A DNA stretch of 64,000 nucleotides. Source: an uncultured Alteromonadaceae bacterium (GTDB lineage: Bacteria > Pseudomonadota > Gammaproteobacteria > Enterobacterales > Alteromonadaceae). Positions within the stretch are counted from its first letter, which is position 1. Every line of letters begins with the position of its first letter. Where the stretch lies: the NCBI GenBank assembly GCA_947503265.1, contig CANNDC010000004.1, forward strand, positions 186,001 through 250,000, written 5' to 3'. The notes beneath the pieces are model-generated. The model was given only the letters and a program-made list of their open reading frames with translations. It ran no database searches and was not told where the DNA came from. The position numbers were made by a program, and so were the translations under genes. This document shows, piece after piece, positions 18,631 to 29,291 of the stretch.

Positions 18631-18954
18631 TTTTTGTGAATTAGCGCAAATACCTCGTTATTAATCTAAAGTGACCTAAATAACGGGTACGTTTTAATTA
18701 TTTGTATAAACTATCTTTGATGCCTAGTTCAATCGTTATCAAAACTATAGGCAAGCACAAGATAATGAGGTTTTAGTGGTAATGCAACCCAATATGTTGG
18801 GTTTGAAGGTTAAGAAAAATACAACTTTATTTTAGGTTAGTGACAACTAACATTAAAGGCTATTAAACAAGGTGGTCTAACGCAAAATCAAGTAAAATCG
18901 GATATTTTTTTCTTCGATAAACTTTTTTGGATTAAAAAAAATGTTATTAGAATT
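18631..18954 (-). other. Long nrdA leader region without a gene
   Basis: The 324 bases between the NrdR-like boxes and nrdA contain no convincing gene. An inverted repeat of 7-bp arms, AACCCAA at 18786-18792 and TTGGGTT at 18797-18803, sits about 155 bp before nrdA and could be an operator or a leader hairpin. The rest is AT-rich. If transcription starts near the NrdR boxes the mRNA has an unusually long leader. Confidence 0.45.
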
Positions 18955-18970
18955 TCACGATATATGGTGC
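18955..18970 (-). promoter_or_regulatory. NrdR box-like site, copy 1
   Basis: TCACGATATATGGTGC matches 12 of 16 positions of the palindromic NrdR consensus ACACTATATATAGTGT. It is the promoter-distal partner of the better match at 18986, with start-to-start spacing of 31 bp, about three DNA turns, which is the arrangement known for NrdR operators upstream of ribonucleotide reductase genes. nrdR itself is not in the window. Confidence 0.7.
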
Positions 18971-18985
18971 CAGTTCTAAATTTGA

Positions 18986-19001
18986 CCACTATATATGGTG
19001 T
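18986..19001 (-). promoter_or_regulatory. NrdR box-like site, copy 2
   Basis: CCACTATATATGGTGT matches 14 of 16 positions of the NrdR consensus. With copy 1 it forms a phased tandem pair upstream of nrdA, and the TATATAGTGG within its minus strand may overlap the promoter. NrdR is a zinc-finger/ATP-cone repressor that shuts ribonucleotide reductase operons when dATP is high. Confidence 0.78.
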
Positions 19002-19072
19002 TGAGTGCTTTTTGTGCACATTTCTATTAACAAAGCCTTCACAATCTTGATGGTTAAATAACCTACCCTCCA

Positions 19073-19729
19073 TTAAAGCTGCCAGAACTCTTCCATGGCG
19101 TCAATCGTGTGATCAGCTTTCCATCTTGTTAGATCTTCATTTTTATCAATATATCCATAGCGAGCAATAACACTTATCATTTGTGCCGCATTAGCTGCCT
19201 CGATATCTCGAATGGCATCACCGATATATAAGGTATCTTCTGGCTCAACGGCTAATTGTTTAGCAGCAGTTAACAGTGGCAGTGGATCCGGTTTTCGTTT
19301 CGGCAAAGAGTCACCGCTGATTACCGAACCACAAGATGCCATTATAGGAAAATGAGTGAGTAGTTTATCTGTCAACCAACCCGGCTTGTTGGTCACAATT
19401 CCCCAGGGTAATTGCATTTCGTTGAGTGATTCCAAACAACTTATAACACCGCTAAAAGGTTGGGTTTCTCGACAAATATTATCCTCATAAAAATCTAATA
19501 ATTTTTGCCGAGCTTTATCAAAGTCGATATGAACAATATCTTCACCAAATCCTAGCTCTAAAAGCCCTTTGGCACCGTCAGAAGCAATGTTTCTATATTC
19601 TTGATATTTACACAAAGGTCGATGAAAACTGCTCAGGACGTGATTTAACGCATTTCCTAAATCGGGGGCAGTATCTAAAAGGGTGCCATCTAAATCGAAG
19701 AGAACCGCTTTGAAATCGGGTTTTTGCAT
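19073..19729 (-). CDS. gph: Phosphoglycolate phosphatase (HAD family)
   Basis: Gph hydrolyses 2-phosphoglycolate, a product of oxidative DNA damage repair. From the ATG at 19729 the product is 218 residues; it lies one base after the ubiG stop and follows GGTGA at eight bases. A GTG at 19747, inside ubiG, would add six residues. HAD motifs are FDLDGTLLDTAPDL (nucleophile Asp), VTNKPG, the lysine in LPKRKPDP, and IGDAIRDIEAA. The ubiG-gph order is common in gammaproteobacteria. Specificity within the HAD family is inferred from context and motifs. Confidence 0.88.
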   Translation of the reverse strand: MQKPDFKAVLFDLDGTLLDTAPDLGNALNHVLSSFHRPLCKYQEYRNIASDGAKGLLELGFGEDIVHIDFDKARQKLLDFYEDNICRETQPFSGVISCLESLNEMQLPWGIVTNKPGWLTDKLLTHFPIMASCGSVISGDSLPKRKPDPLPLLTAAKQLAVEPEDTLYIGDAIRDIEAANAAQMISVIARYGYIDKNEDLTRWKADHTIDAMEEFWQL

Positions 19730-19730
19730 A

Positions 19731-20459
19731 CTAATTGTCACCAACACGAGTGCAATGAATGATGTAATTTACATCCACATTTGAATCTGACAAATAATAT
19801 TGGCGACTAAATGGATTCATGTGTAAACCGGTTATGTGTTGTGTTACCAAATTTGTATCGTCTATCCAGCCCATCAATTCAGATGGTTTGATAAATTTGT
19901 CATGTTGATGAGTGCCTTTAGGTACTAAGTTCAGGACATACTCAGCACCTAATATTGCCATCAAATAAGATTTAATGTTGCGATTTAATGTAGAGAAAAA
20001 AACATGACCATTGGGCTTGACCATTTTAGCGCAAGCGTTAACGACTGATTCTGGATCCGGAACGTGTTCTAACATTTCCAAGCAAGTGACGATATCAAAT
20101 TGCTGAGCAGCATCTTGCGCCTTTTGTTCCGCAGTAGTGAGCTGATAATCAACTTTGACACCCGTTTCAAGACTGTGAAGTTTAGCCACCTCCAATGACT
20201 GCTCAGCCATATCAATGCCGGTTACATCAGCACCTTGTCGGGCTAAATATTCAGCCAGAATGCCACCGCCACAACCCACATCGATTAATCGTTTACCAAA
20301 TACACCATCACTATGGCGCATAATGAAATCACACCGTAGTGGATTAATTTCATGTAAAGGTTTGAACTCTCCGGCTTGATCCCACCAACGGGAGGCCAAT
20401 GCAGAAAATTTATCTATTTCGGAAATGTCGACATTGCCGTCCAAATCGTTATTCGCCAT
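19731..20459 (-). CDS. ubiG: Bifunctional ubiquinone O-methyltransferase UbiG
   Basis: UbiG performs both O-methylations of ubiquinone synthesis. The 242-residue product has SAM motif [17 protein letters not shown] (about residues 60-75), and the UbiG-specific N-terminal [18 protein letters not shown] and C-terminal [13 protein letters not shown] blocks. It is divergent from gyrA across a 269-bp spacer, the same arrangement as in Escherichia, and followed at once by gph. Confidence 0.95.
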   Translation of the reverse strand: MANNDLDGNVDISEIDKFSALASRWWDQAGEFKPLHEINPLRCDFIMRHSDGVFGKRLIDVGCGGGILAEYLARQGADVTGIDMAEQSLEVAKLHSLETGVKVDYQLTTAEQKAQDAAQQFDIVTCLEMLEHVPDPESVVNACAKMVKPNGHVFFSTLNRNIKSYLMAILGAEYVLNLVPKGTHQHDKFIKPSELMGWIDDTNLVTQHITGLHMNPFSRQYYLSDSNVDVNYIIHCTRVGDN

Positions 20460-20728
20460 TTTGCTCTCAAATCGTCAAAAATATGCCTTCTGATCACATT
20501 ATAAGGTGCAGAATGGATATTAAACCAGACATATAACCCCTATATATGCTGAAAACTTGTTTGATTGAACACTATATGAACTGATCATGGCTATTTATTT
20601 TGATTTCTCAATGATAGAATTGTTGATGGATCCAAACCCACAAATAAGTGAAGTTGATCTTGTTGAAAACGCGACTATGCAACCCAACAAGTAAATTCAG
20701 ATAATAAAATTAGGGACACGGCTAATAT

Positions 20729-23431
20729 ATGAGCGACAACGCTAATGAAATCCTCCCCATCAATATAGAAGAAGAGTTAAAAAACTCTTATCTAGACTAC
20801 GCAATGAGCGTAATTGTTGGACGCGCACTACCAGATGTAAGAGATGGCTTAAAACCAGTTCACCGTCGCGTTTTATTCGCGATGAACGAATTGAAAAATG
20901 ATTTTAATAAGCCATACAAAAAGTCAGCCCGTGTAGTGGGTGACGTTATCGGTAAATACCATCCACATGGTGATTCAGCTGTTTACGATACTATCGTTAG
21001 AATGGCGCAACCTTTTTCTTTGCGATACATGCTGGTCGATGGCCAAGGTAACTTCGGTTCCGTCGATGGAGACTCAGCAGCCGCGATGCGTTACACCGAA
21101 GTTCGCATGGCAAAAATTGCTCATGAATTGTTAGCTGATCTCGAAAAAGAGACCGTAGATTTTGTTCCCAACTACGATAACACTGAACAAATTCCAGAAG
21201 TTTTACCTACCAAGGTACCAAACCTGTTAGTCAATGGTTCATCTGGTATCGCTGTTGGTATGGCTACCAATATTCCTCCTCACAACTTAACCGAAGTGGT
21301 GAATGGTTGTATTGCTCTGATTGACAACCCGGATATGTCAATCGAAGAAATTATGGAGCATATACCGGGTCCAGATTTTCCTACCGCGGCTCTAATTAGT
21401 GGACGTAAGGGAATTGACGAAGCCTACAGAACAGGGCGCGGCAAAATATACATGCGCGCGCGAGCAGAAATTGAAACAGAAGATAATGGTAAAGAAACCA
21501 TTATTGTTCATGAAATTCCTTACCAAGTTAATAAAGCCAGATTAATAGAAAAAATTGCTGAGTTGGTAAAAGAGAAAAAAATCGAAGGCATCTCGGCTCT
21601 GCGTGATGAATCTGATAAAGATGGCATGCGCATTGTTATCGAGGTCAAGCGCAACGAGTCTGGCGAAGTGCTGCTGAACCATTTATATGCCCAAACACAA
21701 TTGCAAACTGTGTTTGGCATCAATATGGTCGCATTAGACAATAATCAGCCTCGCGTATTTAATCTTAAAGAAGCGCTTGAAGCCTTTATTCTGCATAGAC
21801 GTGAAGTGGTTACACGCAGAACGGTATTTGAACTGAAAAAAGCGCGGGACCGTGCCCATATTTTAGAAGGTTTAGCGATAGCATTAGTTAACATCGATGA
21901 AATAATCGAGTTAATCAAAGCTTCACAAAGCCCAAGTGATGCAAAAGCCTCGTTAATAGCTCGCGGTTGGCCTCTTGGAGATGTTGCTGAAATGCTCGAA
22001 AGAGCGGGTGATGACGCAGCAAGACCTGATTGGTTGGAGCCTCAATACGGCATTCATGAAGGCGAATACTTCCTGACAGAACAACAAGCTCAAGCCATTC
22101 TCGATTTGCGCTTGCACAAGCTAACAGGTTTGGAACACGACAAAATACTGGCAGAGTACAAAGAGTTACTCGATATTATTGCTGAATTGCTTCATATACT
22201 GGCTAGTTCTGAGCGTCTTATGGAAGTCATTCGCGAAGAGTTAGAAAAAGTCCGAGATGAGTTTGGTGATGAAAGACGCACTGAAATAACGGCAGCTAGT
22301 CACGATATTGACCTTGAAGACTTGATTGAACGCGAAGATGTCGTGGTAACACTTTCTCGCGAAGGTTACGTCAAGTACCAAAAATTATCCGACTATGAAG
22401 CTCAGCGACGCGGTGGTAAAGGTAAATCTGCCACTAAGATGAAAAATGAAGATTTCATTGAAAAATTGCTGGTAGCAAATACGCACGATCATATCTTGTG
22501 TTTCTCAACACGAGGCCGCTTATATTGGTTGAAAGTCTATAATTTGCCGCTGGCTAGTCGTAATGCACGTGGTCGACCCATCATCAATATTCTTCCGCTA
22601 GAGGAAAATGAAAGAATTACCGCCATATTGCCAATTCAAGAATTTGAAGAAGGCAAATATGTACTAATGGCAACTGCCAACGGCACAGTTAAGAAAACGG
22701 CATTAACCTCTTATTCTCGCCCAAGAGCTAACGGTATTATTGCGGTTAACTTGAATGAAGGTGACGAACTTATTGGCGTTGATATAACTGAGGGTGAAAA
22801 TGACATTATGTTGTTTTCCGATGCAGGTAAAGTCGTACGCTTCAATGAAAAACAACGCGATAGCGAAACCGGCTTAGTTAAACTTGATCCTGAAACTGGC
22901 GAGGAACTGTTAGCACTTCGACCTATGGGAAGAACGGCGACAGGTGTTCGTGGTATTCGACTGCAAGAAGGACAAAAAGTCGTTTCTCTAATCGTACCTA
23001 GAGGTGACGGTGCTATCTTAACGGCAACTGAAAACGGTTTTGGTAAACGAACTCCTCTGGCAGACTATCCGGCGAAGAGCAGAGCAACCCAAGGCGTGGT
23101 TTCTATCAAAGTTTCAGATAGGAATGGCGCGGTTGTTGGTGCTGTGCAGGTTGTCGATGGTCAAGAAATGATGTTGATCAGTGATCAAGGCACCTTGGTT
23201 CGAACGCGTGTTGATGAAGTATCCACCGTAGGTCGTAATACACAAGGTGTTAGGTTAATTCGCACTGCAACAGACGAACATGTGGTTGGTTTGCAGCGTA
23301 TTGAAGAAATTGAATCAGAAGATTTAGACGAATTGGACGATGGAGAGGTGGTAGAAACTGCTGAAGCATCAGATTCGAATGATAATGATTCATCTGCTAC
23401 TGATACCTCAGACTCGGATGACAAAGAATAA
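20729..23431 (+). CDS. gyrA: DNA gyrase subunit A
   Basis: GyrA is the cleavage-religation subunit of gyrase. The 900-residue product carries the full N-terminal domain, catalytic tyrosine in [11 protein letters not shown] (Tyr122 by Escherichia numbering, which applies without gaps here), and six-bladed C-terminal domain with the GyrA box QRRGGKG. In the quinolone-resistance region the residues are Ser83 and Asp87 (GDSAVYDT), the susceptible type. The last 40 residues are a Ser/Asp/Glu-rich tail. A terminator follows. Upstream there is AGGGACA before the ATG. Confidence 0.98.
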   Translation: MSDNANEILPINIEEELKNSYLDYAMSVIVGRALPDVRDGLKPVHRRVLFAMNELKNDFNKPYKKSARVVGDVIGKYHPHGDSAVYDTIVRMAQPFSLRYMLVDGQGNFGSVDGDSAAAMRYTEVRMAKIAHELLADLEKETVDFVPNYDNTEQIPEVLPTKVPNLLVNGSSGIAVGMATNIPPHNLTEVVNGCIALIDNPDMSIEEIMEHIPGPDFPTAALISGRKGIDEAYRTGRGKIYMRARAEIETEDNGKETIIVHEIPYQVNKARLIEKIAELVKEKKIEGISALRDESDKDGMRIVIEVKRNESGEVLLNHLYAQTQLQTVFGINMVALDNNQPRVFNLKEALEAFILHRREVVTRRTVFELKKARDRAHILEGLAIALVNIDEIIELIKASQSPSDAKASLIARGWPLGDVAEMLERAGDDAARPDWLEPQYGIHEGEYFLTEQQAQAILDLRLHKLTGLEHDKILAEYKELLDIIAELLHILASSERLMEVIREELEKVRDEFGDERRTEITAASHDIDLEDLIEREDVVVTLSREGYVKYQKLSDYEAQRRGGKGKSATKMKNEDFIEKLLVANTHDHILCFSTRGRLYWLKVYNLPLASRNARGRPIINILPLEENERITAILPIQEFEEGKYVLMATANGTVKKTALTSYSRPRANGIIAVNLNEGDELIGVDITEGENDIMLFSDAGKVVRFNEKQRDSETGLVKLDPETGEELLALRPMGRTATGVRGIRLQEGQKVVSLIVPRGDGAILTATENGFGKRTPLADYPAKSRATQGVVSIKVSDRNGAVVGAVQVVDGQEMMLISDQGTLVRTRVDEVSTVGRNTQGVRLIRTATDEHVVGLQRIEEIESEDLDELDDGEVVETAEASDSNDNDSSATDTSDSDDKE

Positions 23432-23455
23432 ATAATCCAATCTGAATAATACTAT

Positions 23456-23480
23456 GAGCGGTTTTTTAACCGCTCTTTTT
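23456..23480 (+). terminator. Intrinsic terminator of gyrA
   Basis: Eight-base stem GAGCGGTT/AACCGCTC with a T4 loop, followed by a T5 run. It lies 25 bp after the gyrA stop and just before serC, so serC has its own promoter or depends on read-through. Confidence 0.88.
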
Positions 23481-23497
23481 ATATAAGATCCGCAACA

Positions 23498-24580
23498 ATG
23501 ACACAGATATTCAATTTTAGTGCTGGTCCTGCCATGCTACCGGCTCCGGTGATGCAAAAAGCCCAACGAGAGTTTATTAACTGGAATGAACAAGGGTGCT
23601 CTGTGATGGAAATGAGTCACAGAAGTAAGCAGTATATTGGCGTTGCTGAGAAAGCAACAGCAGATTTAAAACAACTGCTTAATGTTCCAGATAATTACAA
23701 AATTTTATTTATGCATGGTGGGGGCAGAGGTCAGTTTTCTGCGGTTCCTTTAAATTTGTCTGGACAAGGGGCGAGTGCTGATTTTCTGGTAACCGGCTCT
23801 TGGTCGAAAGGGGCTGTCGCTGAAGCGAATAATTTTCTAGATACCAATATAATTGCGGATAATTTAGCAGGCCAAAGAACTTCAGTTCCGTCCCAATCTG
23901 AGTGGCAATTGAATGATAACGCTGCATATTTCCACTATTGCCCAAATGAAACCGTCGAAGGTGTGGAAATAGATTGGATACCCAATACCGGCAAGGTTCC
24001 GATTGTTGCCGATATGTCATCCAATATTTTATCAAAAAAAATTGACATCAATGACTATGGGTTAATATATGCCGGTGCTCAGAAGAACATAGGCCCTTCG
24101 GGACTAACAGTAGTGATTGTTCGAGAAGACTTAATCGGAAATGCTAGATTACAGACACCGAATATCATGAATTATGATGTGATAAAAAAACATGATTCTA
24201 TGTACAATACACCGCCTACTTTTGCTTGGTATCTAGCGGGTTTGGTATTCGAATGGTTGCTCGAGTCTGGAGGTATTGAAAGCATTGAAAAACACAATGC
24301 CGAAAAATCAAAATTGCTATATGAATGCATAGATGACAATGATTTTTACTCCAATAAGGTAGAGCTTCAGTATCGCTCTCGTATGAATGTTCCCTTTCAT
24401 TTAGCTGATCCAACTTTAGACTCCATGTTTTTAAGAGAATCTGAAGATGCAGGCTTAAAAGCGTTAAAAGGACACAGAATAGTCGGTGGAATGCGCGCAA
24501 GTATATATAACGCAATGCCGATAGAAGGCGTAAAAACCTTAGTTGAATTTATGCATGACTTTGCAAAAAAATACGGCTAA
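23498..24580 (+). CDS. serC: Phosphoserine aminotransferase
   Basis: SerC is a PLP enzyme that makes 3-phosphoserine for serine synthesis and also acts in pyridoxine synthesis. The 360-residue product begins [14 protein letters not shown], has EMSHRSKQY, and the Schiff-base lysine in [12 protein letters not shown]. The C-terminus has [17 protein letters not shown]. It starts the conserved run serC-aroA-cmk-rpsA-ihfB. The spacer from the gyrA terminator to the start is short, so leader sequence is minimal. Confidence 0.97.
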   Translation: MTQIFNFSAGPAMLPAPVMQKAQREFINWNEQGCSVMEMSHRSKQYIGVAEKATADLKQLLNVPDNYKILFMHGGGRGQFSAVPLNLSGQGASADFLVTGSWSKGAVAEANNFLDTNIIADNLAGQRTSVPSQSEWQLNDNAAYFHYCPNETVEGVEIDWIPNTGKVPIVADMSSNILSKKIDINDYGLIYAGAQKNIGPSGLTVVIVREDLIGNARLQTPNIMNYDVIKKHDSMYNTPPTFAWYLAGLVFEWLLESGGIESIEKHNAEKSKLLYECIDDNDFYSNKVELQYRSRMNVPFHLADPTLDSMFLRESEDAGLKALKGHRIVGGMRASIYNAMPIEGVKTLVEFMHDFAKKYG

Positions 24581-24641
24581 AAGATCTTCAATCTATTCGT
24601 CATACTCGATCAAATAAATTATTAAGTAGGAAAGAATTAAA

Positions 24642-25925
24642 ATGAAACAGCTAAGGCTTGAGCCTATTGCCAGCGTAAATGGCCAAGTGAATGTTCCAGG
24701 CTCGAAAAGCTTATCAAACCGTGCACTTTTGCTAGCCGCTCTTGCACAAGGTGAAACTCACCTTACTAATTTGCTTGATAGTGATGATATTCGACATATG
24801 CTCAGCGCATTAAAGTTACTGGGAGTTAAATATAGACTCTCAGATGACAAAACTGAATGTTGGGTTGAAGGCAATGCTGGGCGTTTTGAAAATGTTAACG
24901 AAGCAGAGCTGTTTTTGGGTAATGCAGGCACTGCAATGCGCCCACTTTGTGCTGCTTTAGCTGCTTCGGAGGGAACTTTTACGCTGACAGGCGAACCTCG
25001 AATGGAAGAGCGACCTATCGGAGCCTTAGTAGATGCGTTAACTCAAGCCGGAGCGCGTATCAAGTATTTGAAAAATGAGGGTTACCCTCCGTTAAAAATA
25101 CTTGGATCTGCCCTCAATGGTGGAGAAATTCAAGTCGATGGCAGTGTTTCAAGTCAGTTTCTTACGGCTGTGTTGATGGCTGCGCCTTTATTTGAACAAG
25201 ATACTCGCATAACGATTATCGGTGAACTAGTTTCCAAGCCCTACATCAACATCACATTGAATACCATGGCTCAGTTTGGTATCGAAGTAGAAAATACCAA
25301 TTTCCAACATTTCTACGTTAAAGGAAATCAAACCTATATTTCTCCGGGCAATTTCATGGTAGAAGGTGACGCGTCATCTGCTTCCTATTTTTTGGCCGCC
25401 GGGGCGATTAAAGGTGGCACAGTAAAAGTTACCGGAGTAGGGGCTAAAAGTGTTCAGGGTGATATAAAATTTGCTGACGTACTTGAGGCCATGGGAGCCA
25501 AAATTCGTTGGGGTGACGAATTCATTGAAGTAACCGGAGCACCTTTAACTGCCATTGACATGGACATGAACCATATTCCCGATGCCGCAATGACAATTGC
25601 AACCACAGCTCTGTTTGCAAAGGGAACCACTCGTATGTCCAATATTTATAATTGGCGAGTGAAAGAAACTGATAGGCTTGCCGCGATGGCCACTGAATTG
25701 AAAAAATTAGGGGCTAGGGTAGTTGAAGGTCAAGATTTTATCGAAGTAACGCCTGTCGATAATCTCATTGAAACAGATATAGACACTTACGACGACCACC
25801 GAATCGCCATGTGCTTTTCCTTAGTCGCTCTTAGCAATACTGCTGTGATTATTAACGATCCTGGTTGCACTGCGAAAACATTTCCCGACTACTTCCAACG
25901 ATTAGCGAGTATTTGTAACCCTTAA
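24642..25925 (+). CDS. aroA: 3-phosphoshikimate 1-carboxyvinyltransferase (EPSP synthase)
   Basis: AroA transfers enolpyruvate to shikimate-3-phosphate in aromatic amino acid synthesis. The 427-residue product has class I signatures: [20 protein letters not shown] at the N-terminus, [11 protein letters not shown] in the active site, and [14 protein letters not shown]. The start is preceded by AGGAAAG. The gene follows serC by 61 bp, and probably shares its transcript. The glycine of GNAGTAMRP is unaltered, so the target-site form is the normal one. Confidence 0.97.
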   Translation: MKQLRLEPIASVNGQVNVPGSKSLSNRALLLAALAQGETHLTNLLDSDDIRHMLSALKLLGVKYRLSDDKTECWVEGNAGRFENVNEAELFLGNAGTAMRPLCAALAASEGTFTLTGEPRMEERPIGALVDALTQAGARIKYLKNEGYPPLKILGSALNGGEIQVDGSVSSQFLTAVLMAAPLFEQDTRITIIGELVSKPYINITLNTMAQFGIEVENTNFQHFYVKGNQTYISPGNFMVEGDASSASYFLAAGAIKGGTVKVTGVGAKSVQGDIKFADVLEAMGAKIRWGDEFIEVTGAPLTAIDMDMNHIPDAAMTIATTALFAKGTTRMSNIYNWRVKETDRLAAMATELKKLGARVVEGQDFIEVTPVDNLIETDIDTYDDHRIAMCFSLVALSNTAVIINDPGCTAKTFPDYFQRLASICNP

Positions 25926-25990
25926 TCTTTCGATAAATTGTCTCTCCTCGCATTCAATCGTTACTAAACGTTAAATTATTGTGACATTGA

Positions 25991-26018
25991 TTGCTTATAT
26001 AGGTTTAAGGCGTATAAT
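25991..26018 (+). promoter_or_regulatory. Candidate sigma70 promoter for cmk-rpsA
   Basis: A perfect -10 hexamer TATAAT (26013-26018) has a partial -35 TTGCTT 16 bp upstream (25991-25996). It lies 35 bp before the cmk start. The -35 is weak, so the call rests mainly on the -10 and on position. Confidence 0.5.
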
Positions 26019-26052
26019 TGCGCCCGATTTTTATGAGACCTCAGGAGAGGCA

Positions 26053-26736
26053 ATGCAGCAATCCCCGGTAATTACAATTGATGGACCAAGTGGTGCAGGA
26101 AAAGGAACAGTCAGTGCGTTACTAGCTAAAAAGCTTAACTGGCATTTTCTCGATAGTGGTGCAATCTACCGTGTTTTAGCCATCGCTTCTTTACATCATC
26201 AAATTGATTGTAATGATGAAGCTGGACTAGTGCCTTTAGCCAGCAATCTAGATGTGAATTTTGAGACCAACGAAAACGGTTGCAAGATAGTGCTTGAAGG
26301 AGAAGACGTTACCTATTCTATTCGTAATGAAGAGGTTGGCAGCGTCGCATCCAAAGTGGCGTCACTACCACGTATTCGCGAAGCCTTGTTAAGACGACAA
26401 CGCGCGTTTAAACAAGAACCCGGTCTAGTTGCCGATGGCCGCGACATGGGAACCGTTGTTTTCCCCAAAGCGGATGCCAAGATTTATCTAACTGCCAGCG
26501 CTGAAGAGAGAGCCCAACGAAGGTATCTTCAGTTGAAAGACAAAGGCCATGATGTTAACATTGCGCGCCTTTTAGCCGACATACAGGCGAGGGACGAGCG
26601 AGACGCAACCCGAGCTGTGGCACCACTTGTGCCGGCAGACGATGCGTTTATTCTTGATTCTACGGCATTATCCATAGAGCAAGTGCTTGAAAAGGTAGAA
26701 GAATTTGTAGCAGAAAAACTGAAAGCTGCTAGCTAA
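26053..26736 (+). CDS. cmk: Cytidylate kinase
   Basis: Cmk phosphorylates CMP and dCMP. The ATG at 26053 gives 227 residues, is preceded by CAGGAGAGG, and begins just before the P-loop [13 protein letters not shown]; an upstream GTG at 25981 would add 24 residues that cover the probable promoter, so I reject it. Other family blocks are [23 protein letters not shown] and the LID region [10 protein letters not shown]. The gene lies upstream of rpsA as in most gammaproteobacteria. Confidence 0.95.
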   Translation: MQQSPVITIDGPSGAGKGTVSALLAKKLNWHFLDSGAIYRVLAIASLHHQIDCNDEAGLVPLASNLDVNFETNENGCKIVLEGEDVTYSIRNEEVGSVASKVASLPRIREALLRRQRAFKQEPGLVADGRDMGTVVFPKADAKIYLTASAEERAQRRYLQLKDKGHDVNIARLLADIQARDERDATRAVAPLVPADDAFILDSTALSIEQVLEKVEEFVAEKLKAAS

Positions 26737-26857
26737 TTATATTCTACTTATACGTTAAAACACGCTAGATAAAGGATTGTCTGGTCATGAATAACAACCC
26801 CACGTTAACGGGAACTTTACGTGAATGTCAATATAAAAGTATTTATTAAAGTAAGCT

Positions 26858-28531
26858 ATGACTGAAAATTTTGCTCAATTATTTGAAGAGAGTTTGAAAG
26901 AACTCGAAACACGTCCAGGTGCCATCGTAAAAGGTACTATCGTTTCAATCGACAAAGACATCGTTCTTGTTGATGCAGGTCTTAAATCTGAAAGTGCTAT
27001 TCCAGTAGAGCAATTCAAAAACGCTGAAGGCAACCTTGAAGTTGCAATCGGTGACACTGTAGATGTTGCTCTAGACGCAGTAGAAGACGGATTTGGTGAG
27101 ACTATCCTTTCTAGAGAGAAAGCTAAACGCCATGAAGCGTGGGTTGAACTCGAAAAAGCTTACGAAGAAAAAGAAACTATTATTGGTGTTATTAACGGTA
27201 AAGTTAAAGGCGGCTTTACAGTTGAAGTTAATACCGTTCGTGCATTCTTACCAGGTTCATTGGTTGATGTTCGCCCAGTTCGCGACACAACGCATTTGGA
27301 AGGTAAAGAACTCGAATTTAAAGTTATCAAGCTTGATGCAAAACGAAATAACGTTGTTGTGTCACGCCGTGCTGTTATCGAAGCAGAAAGCAGTGCAGAA
27401 CGCGATCAAATTTTGGCTAACCTTGAGGAAGGTCATGAAGTTAAAGGTATCGTTAAGAACCTTACTGATTACGGTGCGTTCGTTGACCTTGGTGGCGTAG
27501 ATGGACTTCTACACATCACAGATATGGCTTGGAAGCGTGTTAAGCACCCAAGTGAAATCGTTAATGTTGGTGACGAAATCAACGTTAAAGTTCTTAAGTT
27601 CGACAAAGAGAAATCTCGTGTTTCTCTTGGAATGAAGCAAATGGGCAGCGATCCTTGGCAAGAAATTGCTGAACGTTACCCAGAAGGCGCTAAATTAAGC
27701 GGTGCTGTAACCAATTTGACTGACTACGGTTGTTTCGTTGAAATCGAAGACGGCGTAGAAGGTTTGGTTCACGTTTCAGAAATGGATTGGACTAACAAAA
27801 ACATCCACCCATCTAAAGTGGTTAACTTAGGTGACGTTGTTGAAGTTATGGTTCTTGAGATTGACGAAGAACGTCGTCGTATTTCTCTTGGTCTTAAGCA
27901 ATGTAAAGCTAATCCTTGGGAAGAGTTTGCTAAGAGCCACGACAAGAACGATAAAGTTTCTGGCAAAATCAAATCAATCACAGACTTCGGTATCTTTATC
28001 GGCCTTGATGGCGGCATAGATGGATTGGTTCACTTATCTGATATTTCTTGGAACAAGACTGGCGAAGACGCTGTTCGTGAATACAAGAAAGGTGATGAGA
28101 TTTCTGCTGTTGTTCTACAAGTTGACCCAGAGCGTGAGCGTATCTCGCTAGGTGTTAAGCAAATTGAAGAAGACCCCTTCAATATGTATCTGACAGATAA
28201 CAAGAAAGGTGCTATCGTTACTGGTAAGGTTACCGCAGTCGACGCTAAAGGCGTGACAGTTAACTTGGCTGAAGAAGTAGATGGTTACGTGAGAGTAGGC
28301 GACTTGTCTGCTGATCGTATCGAAGATGCTTCAGAAGTTGTTAAAGTAGGTGACGATCTAGAAGCTAAGTTTATGGGCGTAGATCGTAAGAACCGCACTG
28401 TTAACTTGTCTGTTAAAGCAAAAGACCAAGCTGATGAAAAAGAAGCGATGGACAAAGTAAATCAGCAAGATGATGCTGGATTTGCAAACGCTATGGCAGA
28501 AGCTTTCAAAGCGGCGAAAGGCGAAGAATAA
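26858..28531 (+). CDS. rpsA: 30S ribosomal protein S1
   Basis: S1 binds mRNA and the small ribosomal subunit and is needed for initiation on structured leaders. The 557-residue product has six S1/OB repeats (about residues 20-85, 105-170, 190-258, 275-345, 362-432 and 449-518), recognisable from the recurring [22 protein letters not shown] and [12 protein letters not shown]. The start has almost no Shine-Dalgarno sequence (TAAAGTAAGCT), as is usual for rpsA, whose own product controls its translation. Codon use is strongly biased toward highly expressed codons. Confidence 0.97.
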   Translation: MTENFAQLFEESLKELETRPGAIVKGTIVSIDKDIVLVDAGLKSESAIPVEQFKNAEGNLEVAIGDTVDVALDAVEDGFGETILSREKAKRHEAWVELEKAYEEKETIIGVINGKVKGGFTVEVNTVRAFLPGSLVDVRPVRDTTHLEGKELEFKVIKLDAKRNNVVVSRRAVIEAESSAERDQILANLEEGHEVKGIVKNLTDYGAFVDLGGVDGLLHITDMAWKRVKHPSEIVNVGDEINVKVLKFDKEKSRVSLGMKQMGSDPWQEIAERYPEGAKLSGAVTNLTDYGCFVEIEDGVEGLVHVSEMDWTNKNIHPSKVVNLGDVVEVMVLEIDEERRRISLGLKQCKANPWEEFAKSHDKNDKVSGKIKSITDFGIFIGLDGGIDGLVHLSDISWNKTGEDAVREYKKGDEISAVVLQVDPERERISLGVKQIEEDPFNMYLTDNKKGAIVTGKVTAVDAKGVTVNLAEEVDGYVRVGDLSADRIEDASEVVKVGDDLEAKFMGVDRKNRTVNLSVKAKDQADEKEAMDKVNQQDDAGFANAMAEAFKAAKGEE

Positions 28532-28593
28532 ATTAGTTAATTTTTCTTTCAGTCGGCGGTATGATGTTTTCAATTTACGGAGAATAACTTGTT

Positions 28594-28884
28594 ATGACCA
28601 AATCGGAACTCATTGAAAGACTCGCCGACAAAGCACGCCATATTCCTGCTAAGGATGTGGAACTCGCAATAAAAGAGATGCTTGAACAGATGGCGCAAAC
28701 TTTACAAAAAGGTGAGCGTATTGAAATTCGTGGCTTTGGTAGTTTTTCATTACACTACAGAGCACCGAGAGTGGGGCGTAATCCTAAGACTGGCGAAACG
28801 GTCAAATTGGATGGTAAATACGTTCCCCATTTCAAACCTGGAAAAGAGTTGCGAGAACGTGTTAATGAAGGATTAAATAGCTGA
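28594..28884 (+). CDS. ihfB: Integration host factor subunit beta
   Basis: IhfB pairs with IhfA to bend DNA sharply at specific sites. The 96-residue HU-family protein has [17 protein letters not shown] and the DNA-contacting arm with RNPKTGETV, including the intercalating proline of the family. It lies 62 bp after rpsA, with ACGGAGAATAA before the start, and is followed by a strong terminator. Gene order rpsA-ihfB is standard. Confidence 0.96.
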   Translation: MTKSELIERLADKARHIPAKDVELAIKEMLEQMAQTLQKGERIEIRGFGSFSLHYRAPRVGRNPKTGETVKLDGKYVPHFKPGKELRERVNEGLNS

Positions 28885-28900
28885 TTATTCGATATATATA

Positions 28901-28933
28901 AAAAAACGGCATCCAATTAAGGATGCCGTTTTT
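28901..28933 (+). terminator. Intrinsic terminator of ihfB
   Basis: A long stem AAAAACGGCATCC/GGATGCCGTTTTT with a six-base AATTAA loop. The A-rich 5' and T-rich 3' sides allow it to work on both strands. It lies 17 bp after the ihfB stop. Confidence 0.95.
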
Positions 28934-29025
28934 GTTTGCGTGACAAAGTAACTCATTCTTCTATACTATAGGGCATAGTCACTTATAGCTTTATACAGTC
29001 ATACTGTCTTCCAGAGGTTTATAGC

Positions 29026-29286
29026 TTGAAAATATTTCTAATCGTTGTCATTTTTATTATCGTGCTGCTTGTGGCTGGAATGTTAGGCGCTAAAAATGAT
29101 CAATTAGTGGTGTTCGATTATTTGTTGAATACGATTGAAATGAGACTGTCGATGCTGTTAGTCGCATTTTTTACCGTCGGCGTTATTCTAAGTTCTTTAA
29201 TATTTAGTCTTATTTGGATGCGTCTCAAGTGGCGAATTGGGTCCTTAGAGAGACAAAATAAAAACCTCATCAAAATAGAAAATTAA
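29026..29286 (+). CDS. lapA: Lipopolysaccharide assembly protein A (LapA/YciS)
   Basis: LapA is a small inner-membrane protein that works with LapB to control LpxC proteolysis and hence lipopolysaccharide synthesis. The 86-residue product has two hydrophobic helices (residues 2-22 and 41-65) and a short basic C-terminal tail, as expected for DUF1049. The start is TTG at 29026 after AGAGGTTTAT; no ATG upstream is usable. lapB starts five bases later. Order ihfB-lapA-lapB-pyrF is conserved. Confidence 0.9.
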   Translation: MKIFLIVVIFIIVLLVAGMLGAKNDQLVVFDYLLNTIEMRLSMLLVAFFTVGVILSSLIFSLIWMRLKWRIGSLERQNKNLIKIEN

Positions 29287-29291
29287 TACCT

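Noticed and set aside
18888..19073. 61-codon open frame on the minus strand upstream of nrdA
   Set aside because: It overlies the NrdR-box pair and AT-rich promoter sequence, has no ribosome-binding site and no recognisable protein features.
20939..21000. Quinolone-resistance substitutions in gyrA
   Set aside because: Ser83 and Asp87 are both the susceptible residues.
23709..24035. 108-codon open frame antisense to serC, and similar long antisense frames elsewhere
   Set aside because: They are shadows of strongly conserved genes with no family resemblance or ribosome-binding sites.
25981..26052. Upstream GTG start for cmk
   Set aside because: The added 24 residues cover the probable promoter, and the ATG at 26053 has a strong ribosome-binding site and matches family length.
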